Of a DNA stretch of 5,607 nt, positions 1 through 4,745 are shown piece by piece; the stretch's first letter is position 1; each line of letters begins with the position of its first letter. The notes beneath the pieces were generated by a model. The model searched no databases and was not told where the DNA came from. It worked only from the letters and a program-made list of their open reading frames with translations. The DNA is from Bog-756 sp049521915 (GTDB lineage Bacteria; Actinomycetota; Acidimicrobiia; Acidimicrobiales; RAAP-2). Both the position numbers and the translations under genes were made by a program. The DNA is taken from assembly GCA_049521915.1 (NCBI GenBank), contig JBEKOI010000267.1, positions 1 to 5,607 on the forward strand. Reading direction: 5' to 3'.

Positions 1-513
1 GACGTCGACGACCGTGTTGTGGGTCGTGGTCAGTGTCTGGGTCCAGATGGCCTGGAACTTCTCCGAGCCCAGCACCTTTGCCAGTTCGCCCGAGACGTAG
101 CCCTCGGTGGCACCGGTGATCGGCCCGGCGGCGAAGCTGACCTTGGGCGGCAGGGCATCTCGTAGCCGGGCCTCGAGGTGCAGCTGGGTGAACAGCTGGT
201 TCGTCGCCCGGGTGGCCACGGCTTCGTCGACGCCCGGGTACTGGAAGACCGGGCCGACGGTGCCTACGAACGTGTCGGTGTTGAGCACGGTCCGATGTGC
301 CCAGACCACCGTGGTGGACAGCAGGACCAAAAGGCAGGACAAGGCGACCAGGACGCCGACGACCGCCCGACGGAATCGCCGCTTCCGGGGGGTTTTCAGT
401 TTCTCGACCTCTTGGGCCAGCGCGTCCCGCTCTGCCTGGAGGCGCCGGACCTCCTCGGCGGCGTCGGCATCTTCGGCCGGCTCGTGCTCGGAACTGGGAT
501 GGGTGTCGCTCAT
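1..513 (-). CDS. Actinobacterial membrane protein, N-terminal part (runs off left edge)
   Basis: The reading frame begins at an ATG at 513-511 and stays open for 171 codons to the window edge, so the C-terminus is missing. Residues 1-20 are acidic. Residues about 20-41 look like a short coiled coil (EEVRRLQAERDALAQEVEKL). A strongly basic patch (TPRKRRFRR, 41-49) precedes a hydrophobic helix at about 50-72. The order coiled coil, positive patch, helix suggests a cytoplasmic N-terminus by the positive-inside rule. After the helix the segment WAHRTVLNTDTFVGTVGPV resembles the start of the extracytoplasmic region in a widespread family of uncharacterised actinobacterial integral membrane proteins. 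That likeness is from memory and was not searched. The ribosome-binding site is weak. The gene is divergent from glsA. The function is unknown, and the remaining domains lie outside the window. Confidence 0.75.
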   Translation of the reverse strand, partial: MSDTHPSSEHEPAEDADAAEEVRRLQAERDALAQEVEKLKTPRKRRFRRAVVGVLVALSCLLVLLSTTVVWAHRTVLNTDTFVGTVGPVFQYPGVDEAVATRATNQLFTQLHLEARLRDALPPKVSFAAGPITGATEGYVSGELAKVLGSEKFQAIWTQTLTTTHNTVVDV

Positions 514-666
514 CGGTACCCGACCCTACGCCAGGTGGCGGCCGCGTGGTGGAACGCTGTTCCCCGCCATTCGTAGCCGACGACGGGGGCTTCGGCCACA
601 GGGTTCGGGGCGCGGGTCGGCTGCCCTAGCCTTCGTGTCTGTCCGAGTGAGGAAGGAATCGACGCC
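514..666. promoter_or_regulatory. Divergent intergenic region upstream of glsA and the membrane-protein gene
   Basis: This 153-bp gap must hold the promoters of both flanking genes. On the plus strand a -10-like TAGCCT (627-632) would give a leader of about 28 nt to glsA, but I see no convincing -35 at the right distance. A clear Shine-Dalgarno AGGAAGGA lies at 650-657, nine bases before the glsA GTG. No good promoter or operator could be picked out for the minus-strand gene. The promoter call is weak; the ribosome-binding site is firm. Confidence 0.35.
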
Positions 667-1704
667 GTGCACATCCCGCTTCCCTTTCACGAGACGACGA
701 CGACTTCGGCCGTGTCCACCGGCGAGCTTCCCACCATCGAGGTGGTCGAATCGCTCCTTCGCGAGGTCTACGATCTCTATTGCCCGCTGGATGACGGTGC
801 CGTGGCCGACTATATCCCGGCGCTGGCCAACGCCGACCCCTCGCTCTTCGGAGTCAGCATCTTCGGCGCAGGGGGTCGGAGTACTTCGATCGGAGATGCT
901 TCGCACCTGTTCTCGTTGCAGAGCATCTCCAAGGCCTTCGTCTTCGCCCTGGTGTGCGACGCCATCGGTCACGAGGAGGCCCACCGGCTGCTCGGCGTGA
1001 ACGCCACCGGGCTGGCCTTCAACTCGGTGATGGCCATCGAGTTGAACGACGAACGCACGATGAATCCGATGGTCAACGCCGGCGCCATGGCTACCACCAG
1101 TCTGGTGCCCGGAGCTACCAGCGATGACCGGTGGGAGTTCATCCGCGCCGGGCTGTCGCGGTTCGCGGGTCGCCAGCTCGAGTTGGATCAGGACGTCTAC
1201 GCGTCGGAGTCCACCACCAACCTGCGGAACCAGGGCATCGCCCACCTGCTCCAGAGCTACGGTCGTCTCTATGCCGACCCTGACGAGACCACCGACGTCT
1301 ACACCCGCCAGTGCTCGCTCCTGGTCAGTGCAGCCGACCTGGCCGTGATGGGGGCGACGCTGGCCAGCGGGGGAGTGAACCCGATGACCGGGCAGCAGGT
1401 CGTCGAGGCGTTCCACTGCAAGCACGTCCTCGCGGCCATGGCCACGGCCGGCCTGTACGAGCACTCCGGCGACTGGCTCTACGAGGTCGGCCTCCCTGGG
1501 AAGAGCGGTGTCAGCGGGGGTATCGTGACCATCTCACCCGGCAAGGGAGGTCTCGGGACCTTCTCGCCCCCACTCGACGAGGCGGGGAACAGTGTGCGGG
1601 GCCAGCGGGCGACCCGCTACATCTCCGAGAAGCTCGGGCTCAACATCTTCGCCTCCAAGCCGGCCGGGGTCGCTCCCGCTACCGCCTCCGGCCCTGTCCG
1701 ATGA
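667..1704 (+). CDS. glsA: Glutaminase A (EC 3.5.1.2)
   Basis: This is a complete 345-residue glutaminase of the serine-dependent beta-lactamase-like family. It hydrolyses L-glutamine to L-glutamate and ammonia in the cytoplasm. The family's active-site landmarks appear in order: the SxxK pair in FSLQSISKAF (S86, K89), NPMVNAGA (N137), ESTTNLRN (E181 and N188), DVYTRQCS (Y212), AGLYEHSG (Y264) and GLPGKSGVSGGI (279-286). All expected catalytic and glutamine-binding positions are therefore present. The length fits a single-domain enzyme; no STAS or cyclic-nucleotide-binding domain is fused at the C-terminus. The start is a GTG, chosen because AGGAAGGA sits nine bases upstream. About 20 residues before the conserved core and a Pro/Ala-rich tail (about 331-345) look unconserved. 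The last 26 bp overlap the end of the convergent Anbu gene. Confidence 0.96.
   Translation: MHIPLPFHETTTTSAVSTGELPTIEVVESLLREVYDLYCPLDDGAVADYIPALANADPSLFGVSIFGAGGRSTSIGDASHLFSLQSISKAFVFALVCDAIGHEEAHRLLGVNATGLAFNSVMAIELNDERTMNPMVNAGAMATTSLVPGATSDDRWEFIRAGLSRFAGRQLELDQDVYASESTTNLRNQGIAHLLQSYGRLYADPDETTDVYTRQCSLLVSAADLAVMGATLASGGVNPMTGQQVVEAFHCKHVLAAMATAGLYEHSGDWLYEVGLPGKSGVSGGIVTISPGKGGLGTFSPPLDEAGNSVRGQRATRYISEKLGLNIFASKPAGVAPATASGPVR
1679..1704. other. 26-bp tail-to-tail overlap of glsA and the Anbu gene
   Basis: The glsA stop (TGA, 1702-1704) lies inside the Anbu coding region, and the Anbu stop (TAG on the minus strand, 1681-1679) lies inside glsA. Both reading frames are otherwise clean. 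There is therefore no room for an intergenic bidirectional terminator, and each transcript must be antisense to the 3' end of the other. Confidence 0.9.
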
Positions 1705-2449
1705 CCAGGATGTCGATCGTCGGATCGTCCTGTGAGATCCGCTTGATCTCGCCCACCGCGGCGTGCATCTGTCTCTCCCAGGCGTCTCGCAACTTCTCCA
1801 GCAGGGGAGAATCGCTTTCCATGCGGAACTCGATGGGGCCGAACGAGTCGTTCAAGTAGACGCAGCCATCGTAGGGCGGCCCGACCGAGAGGTTGGCCCG
1901 TGTCGTGCTCATCATCGAGCCGAGGGCAATCGAGGTGGCGGTGTCGATGTCGACCCTGGCCTGGATGGCCATCTCCAGCATGAATTTTCCGTACTTGCTC
2001 TCCCCGATCTGGAGGAAGGGCCGTTCGTCAGAGGCGCGGATGTAGTTTCCCTCGGGGTACACCAGCAGGATGTCGGGAGGCTCGACGCCGACTTGGCCTC
2101 CGAGGATGAAGGTGGCGGTACCGTCGGCGCCCACCTCGGACAGAGCCTCACGGTGTTGTGCGGCCACCTCACGGCTCAGGCGCCCGAGGTAGAGGGCTGC
2201 CTCGAAGAGATGGTTGACGGTGGCCAGGCTCTCGTTGCTGTCGGCACCCAGGTCCCGTTTGATCCGGTCGAGCACCTCCTGGGTGGTGGCCAGGCTCCCC
2301 GCCGACTCGATCACGAAGACCCTCTCAGGGGTGGGTTGGATGAGGTGCAGCTTCCGGTACGAGCTGACATTGTCCACGCCCGCGTTGGTCCGGGTGTCAG
2401 CCAGGAATACCAGCCCCTCGTGGAGGCGCAAGGCCAGGCAGTAGGTCAT
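1679..2449 (-). CDS. anbu: Anbu-type proteasome-like protease (COG3484)
   Basis: This is a complete 256-residue protein of the Anbu (ancestral beta subunit) family, an Ntn-hydrolase related to HslV and 20S proteasome beta subunits. It starts MTYCLALRLHEGLVFLADTR and continues with the family's TNAGVDNVSSYRKLH. Removal of Met by methionine aminopeptidase would expose Thr1 as nucleophile. Counted from that Thr, D17 and K32 stand where proteasome subunits carry Asp17 and Lys33, so the active site looks intact. Later blocks include ESAGSLATTQE, TFILGGQ and ALGSMMSTTRANLSVGPPYD. Known of the family: self-compartmentalising rings or helical assemblies; the natural substrate is not settled. The ATG start is fixed by the need for Met-Thr; a G-run ending in GGGGGGA lies only 2-3 bases before it. 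The gene stands alone on its strand, 177 bp after the secreted-protein gene and overlapping glsA tail to tail. Confidence 0.93.
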   Translation of the reverse strand: MTYCLALRLHEGLVFLADTRTNAGVDNVSSYRKLHLIQPTPERVFVIESAGSLATTQEVLDRIKRDLGADSNESLATVNHLFEAALYLGRLSREVAAQHREALSEVGADGTATFILGGQVGVEPPDILLVYPEGNYIRASDERPFLQIGESKYGKFMLEMAIQARVDIDTATSIALGSMMSTTRANLSVGPPYDGCVYLNDSFGPIEFRMESDSPLLEKLRDAWERQMHAAVGEIKRISQDDPTIDILVIGQGRRR

Positions 2450-2553
2450 GGTCCCCCCAGTTTCGCACGCGGGCCCGATGCCGGCGGGAGCGGATTACCG
2501 GCGCACCGCACCCCAACCTCCCTGCCGCTGGCCGGCATGCCTACCCCCCGGTC
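2450..2553. other. GC-rich leader region upstream of the Anbu gene
   Basis: This stretch carries no gene. It should hold the Anbu promoter if the hairpin at 2566-2601 stops read-through from the secreted-protein gene. I could not find a convincing -35/-10 pair on the minus strand; the nearest -10-like string is TAATCC around 2498. Eight-base inverted arms ATGCCGGC (2478-2485) and GCCGGCAT (2531-2538) are 45 bases apart and may be chance in DNA this rich in G+C. Confidence 0.3.
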
Positions 2554-2565
2554 CGCCTGCAGGCG
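2554..2565. repeat. 12-bp perfect palindrome CGCCTGCAGGCG
   Basis: A perfect 12-bp palindrome directly abuts the left arm of the 15-bp hairpin, with no base between them. It could be a dyad operator for a dimeric regulator of the Anbu gene or part of a compound terminator structure. On its own a palindrome of this size is weak evidence; the abutting arrangement is what makes it worth marking. Confidence 0.5.
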
Positions 2566-2601
2566 CGATACGGCCCTCGGCATCCACCGAGGGCCGTATC
2601 G
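2566..2601 (-). terminator. Perfect 15-bp stem-loop after the secreted-protein gene
   Basis: Arms CGATACGGCCCTCGG (2566-2580) and CCGAGGGCCGTATCG (2587-2601) pair without mismatch around a six-base loop (CATCCA on the plus strand). The hairpin begins 25 bases past the stop of the minus-strand secreted-protein gene, the usual place for a terminator. On the minus strand it is followed by the CGCCTGCAGGCG palindrome, not by a run of U, so it would be the tailless type common in actinobacteria. It may instead act as an mRNA 3' stabiliser. Being symmetrical, it could also form on the other strand. Confidence 0.75.
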
Positions 2602-2626
2602 AATTTCCGATTTCGTTCGTGCCGGG

Positions 2627-3109
2627 TCAGACGGTGAACACCGTGCCCTTTACGAAGGAGATGGCATGGGTCTTGGTGGAACAGATATCAGCACTCACCG
2701 CGTTCCCAACCTTGATCGATGAGGCTTTCCCCGTGTCGGAGTCGACCTTCCCTGTGGCCATGTACTCGGTCGAGCCTTTCGCGCACTTCGTACCACTCTG
2801 CTTGACGGTCATGGTCGCGGTCGTCGTGCCCTTGCTCGCCCAGGTGAACACGATCTTCTGCGCGCCCTTGGGGACGAGGTCCGCGGCGTTGATGGAACCC
2901 GAGCCTCCGGTGTTGGCCGTGTCGCCGCACTTCGTCAAGGTCAGCAGTGCTTTGCCGCCACTGATCTTGAGGGAGATCCCGGCGCAGGTTGCCGATCCGG
3001 CCGGAGTGGCGGCTGAAGCTGCACCAGGGAATGCCGCCACACCCAACGACGCCGGAATCATCAAGGCACCAGCTGCCAACAGGCCGATCTTTGTCCAACG
3101 ATGTCTCAT
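2627..3109 (-). CDS. Small secreted four-cysteine protein of unknown function
   Basis: This is a complete 160-residue protein with a clear Sec signal peptide: a basic start (MRHRWTK), a hydrophobic core (about 8-25) and a likely signal-peptidase site after ASA near residue 33. The predicted mature part of about 127 residues is rich in Thr, Ser, Gly, Ala and Lys. It has four cysteines (C42, C61, C109, C143), enough for two disulfides outside the cell. Notable strings are TLTKCGDTANTGGSGS and IVFTWASKGTTT. No lipobox, transmembrane helix or enzyme motif is visible. The frame stays open upstream to 3352, but the ATG at 3109-3107 is preferred because it places the signal peptide at the N-terminus and follows GGGGGA (3120-3115) by five bases. 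The gene appears monocistronic, with a candidate promoter upstream and a hairpin downstream. I do not recognise a named family; the layout resembles uncharacterised actinobacterial secreted proteins. Confidence 0.82.
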   Translation of the reverse strand: MRHRWTKIGLLAAGALMIPASLGVAAFPGAASAATPAGSATCAGISLKISGGKALLTLTKCGDTANTGGSGSINAADLVPKGAQKIVFTWASKGTTTATMTVKQSGTKCAKGSTEYMATGKVDSDTGKASSIKVGNAVSADICSTKTHAISFVKGTVFTV

Positions 3110-3370
3110 CAATGTCCCCCTTGGGATGTCGCCGGTGAGACGGTTTGCCCCCCGGATTTGTCTTTGCCACGGCGATCGTACACTCGTTGCGCTGACTTCG
3201 TAATGGCGCTCTTGCACCACGGAATCCCTGTTCTTGGAACTGCAACCCGTTCTACTGGCGGCACTTGTCACGTGTTGGCCGATCCGGATTTCCGCGCTCT
3301 CGACTCCAGGGATTGTTGTCGGAGCAAGGAAGTGTTTGAAATCCCTGATCAATGCGCCGGATGGGCTCTC
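3110..3370. other. Gene-free region upstream of the secreted-protein gene
   Basis: These 261 bp separate the end of the SDR gene from the start of the secreted-protein gene and look less GC-rich than the coding DNA around them. They hold the likely ribosome-binding site (3115-3120) and a candidate promoter (3175-3203) for the secreted-protein gene. The octamer AATCCCTG occurs at 3223-3230 and 3340-3347, and its inverse CAGGGATT at 3307-3314. The last pair could form a weak hairpin with a 25-base loop, shortly after the SDR stop. I see no strong terminator for the SDR gene and no convincing small gene. Confidence 0.5.
3175..3203 (-). promoter_or_regulatory. Candidate promoter of the secreted-protein gene
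   Basis: On the minus strand TACGAT (3180-3175) fits the TANNNT -10 pattern. The hexamer TTACGA (3203-3198) lies 17 bases upstream as a poor -35 match, three of six to TTGACA. Transcription would start near 3168, giving a leader of about 60 nt to the ATG at 3109. The pattern match alone is weak; its position in the gap supports it. Confidence 0.3.
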
Positions 3371-4252
3371 TCAGGCGATGCCGGCGAGCTCCTCACTGAC
3401 CTCCCAGAGTCGGTGGGCCGCCTCTGTGTCCAGCGCCGCTTTGGCCGGCTCCTCGATCCGGCAGTCGACGAAGTACCGCCCGGTGATGTCCGTCACATCG
3501 GGCGACGCAGCCAGCCACACTGCCGTTCGGGCCCCCTTCTCCGGGCTGCGGGCAAAGGGCCGGCTGATCGTGATGGCGAGTCGGAGCCACGTCGTGTCCC
3601 CACTCATGGCGAAGCCGCTGGCCACGAAGCCGGGGTGAAGGGCGTTGACGGTGATCCCCAACTCGGCCGTGCGACGGGCGAGCTCGAAGGTGAAGTAGAG
3701 GTTCATCAACTTGGTCGCGCTGTAGACGGCGGATCCCCGGTATGGGCGGGTAGCCCATTGGAGGTCGTCGAAGTCGAGACCGCCCCGGGCTTGGGTGTGA
3801 CCCCACGAGGAGACCACGACCACACGGGCAGGTGCGCTTTCCCGCAGCCGGTCGAGCAGGAGCGAGCTCAGGAGGAAATGTCCGAGGTGGTTGGCCTGGA
3901 ACTGCATCTCGAACCCGTCCTCGGTGACGGCGCGACGCGACAGCACCCCACCGGCGTTGAGGTCGAGGACGTGGATCTCCTCCAGACGGTCGAGCAACGC
4001 CCTGGCGCAGGTGCGCACCGAATCCAGGCTGGCGAGGTTCAGGGGAATGCATTCGACGGAGTCGTTGTCGCTCGCTCGCTTGATGCCGGTCACGGCCCGC
4101 TCACCGCGCCCGGCGTCGCGGGACGTGATGACCACTCTGGCGCCGAGCCGGGCCAACCCGGTGGCCGTGGCCTGGCCGATGCCACTGTTGCCTCCGGTGA
4201 TGACGACGTTGCGGCCGGCCATGTCACCGAGATTGGAGCAATTGTCGGCCAC
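3371..4252 (-). CDS. Short-chain dehydrogenase/reductase, retinol-dehydrogenase-like
   Basis: This is a complete SDR-family oxidoreductase of 293 residues from the GTG, or 283 from the ATG at 4222. It has a Rossmann fold with the cofactor motif TGGNSGIG (19-26), LNAGG (98-102), NHLGHF (121-126), SS at 148-149 as catalytic serine region, the YSATK catalytic pair (Y177, K181) and HPGFV (206-210). The order and the longer insert between SS and Tyr match the retinol-dehydrogenase-like branch. Arg45 after strand 2 suggests NADP(H), by family rule. Residue 72 is Asn in PLNLAS, where an Asp that contacts adenine is usual. The substrate cannot be read from sequence; alcohols, aldehydes or ketones are the usual choices. 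Neither start has a good ribosome-binding site. GTG is preferred because its ten extra residues fit the family's N-terminus and a -10-like box lies seven bases upstream. The gene follows DUF779 by 74 bp on the same strand. Confidence 0.92.
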   Translation of the reverse strand: MADNCSNLGDMAGRNVVITGGNSGIGQATATGLARLGARVVITSRDAGRGERAVTGIKRASDNDSVECIPLNLASLDSVRTCARALLDRLEEIHVLDLNAGGVLSRRAVTEDGFEMQFQANHLGHFLLSSLLLDRLRESAPARVVVVSSWGHTQARGGLDFDDLQWATRPYRGSAVYSATKLMNLYFTFELARRTAELGITVNALHPGFVASGFAMSGDTTWLRLAITISRPFARSPEKGARTAVWLAASPDVTDITGRYFVDCRIEEPAKAALDTEAAHRLWEVSEELAGIA

Positions 4253-4259
4253 GGACGCG

Positions 4260-4310
4260 AGAGTAGTTGTCCACGTCGGGCCGTGTACGGCCGTCGCCGG
4301 TTCCGACCGG
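4260..4310 (-). promoter_or_regulatory. Small dyads and a -10-like box between the DUF779 and SDR genes
   Basis: Reading the minus strand after the DUF779 stop, a small hairpin CCGGT-CGGA-ACCGG (4310-4297) is followed by GGCCGT-AC-ACGGCC (4292-4279) and then TACTCT (4265-4260), which fits TANNNT. The last base of TACTCT is seven bases from the SDR GTG, the spacing expected of a leaderless transcript. No -35 of quality is seen. The two dyads could be a weak attenuator or an operator. All three elements are short, so each could be chance. Confidence 0.3.
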
Positions 4311-4326
4311 GGTGAGTGGGCGAGCC

Positions 4327-4731
4327 CTATGCCGCCCCTTCCAGCGCGACCTGTTCAGCCGGCGAGAACACCCTGGAGCGGATGATGAAATGCCGGTCCC
4401 GACCCGCGGCCAGCGAGAAGCCCTCCGGCTCACCGGCACCGACGTCCAGGATGAGCTGGGTGTGCTTCCACGCCTCGAACTGCCGGTGGTCGATATAGAA
4501 GGGGGAGCCTCCGACGGTACCCAGTCGGATGTCATGACTGCCGACGGTGAACTCGCCATCGCCGAAGCACATGGGAAGGCTTCCGTCGCAGCAGCCACCG
4601 GACTGGAAGAACATGACCGGCCCTCGCTCAGCGCTCACCTGCGCGATGGCATCGAGGGCTTCCTGCGTGGCCATGACCCGGACCACAGGCTCGTGCATCT
4701 CGCTGTCCACCTCGTCGGACCCGGCCCCCAC
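4327..4731 (-). CDS. DUF779 family protein, aldehyde-dehydrogenase partner
   Basis: This is a complete 134-residue DUF779 protein, the usual length of the family. Genes of this family lie directly beside ExaC/AcoD-type aldehyde dehydrogenases in many bacteria, including the mycobacterial Rv0458-Rv0459 pair; their biochemical role is not established to my knowledge. The family core is visible: RGPVMFFQSGGCCDGSLPMC (36-55), HDIRLGTVGGSPFYID, QFEAWKHTQLILDVG and GFSLAAGRDRHFIIRSR. Three cysteines (C47, C48, C55) in GGCCDGSLPMC suggest a metal or redox site, which is inference. The GTG start at 4731 is chosen because GGAGG lies five bases upstream; the ATG at 4698 would give 123 residues and has a poorer site. 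The upstream dehydrogenase ends 14 bp before, so the two are almost certainly co-transcribed and perhaps translationally coupled. No signal peptide is present; it should be cytoplasmic. Confidence 0.94.
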   Translation of the reverse strand: MGAGSDEVDSEMHEPVVRVMATQEALDAIAQVSAERGPVMFFQSGGCCDGSLPMCFGDGEFTVGSHDIRLGTVGGSPFYIDHRQFEAWKHTQLILDVGAGEPEGFSLAAGRDRHFIIRSRVFSPAEQVALEGAA

Positions 4732-4735
4732 GTTC

Positions 4736-4740
4736 GCCTC
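4736..4740 (-). promoter_or_regulatory. Shine-Dalgarno site GGAGG of the DUF779 gene
   Basis: GGAGG on the minus strand sits in the 14-bp junction between the dehydrogenase stop (4748-4746) and the GTG at 4731, five bases from that start. It decides for the GTG over the in-frame ATG at 4698. Confidence 0.85.
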
Positions 4741-4745
4741 CGACG

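Noticed and set aside
573..594. Small inverted repeat GCCGA / TCGGC in the divergent gap
   Set aside because: Five-base arms with an 11-base loop are too weak to call an operator or terminator.
526..1464. Long open frame of 312 codons on the minus strand opposite glsA
   Set aside because: It is antisense to an unmistakable glutaminase, has no recognisable domain, and its His/Gly/Val/Arg-rich composition is what a GC-rich antisense frame gives.
667..2449. A functional glutaminase-Anbu system (shared operon)
   Set aside because: The genes are convergent on opposite strands, so they cannot share a promoter; only the 3' overlap links them.
2478..2538. Inverted repeat ATGCCGGC / GCCGGCAT upstream of the Anbu gene
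   Set aside because: Eight-base arms with a 45-base loop in very GC-rich DNA are easily chance and show no extension.
1763..2722. Open frame of 319 codons on the plus strand opposite the Anbu gene and across the hairpin
   Set aside because: It runs antisense through the Anbu gene, the intergenic gap and the secreted-protein gene, which a real gene would not be expected to do.
3110..3352. 81-codon N-terminal extension of the secreted protein
   Set aside because: It would bury the signal peptide inside the protein, its composition is non-coding-like, and the ATG at 3109 has its own GGGGGA site.
3101..4315. Open frame of 404 codons on the plus strand opposite the SDR gene
   Set aside because: The SDR motifs on the minus strand are clear; this frame has shadow-like composition and no domain.
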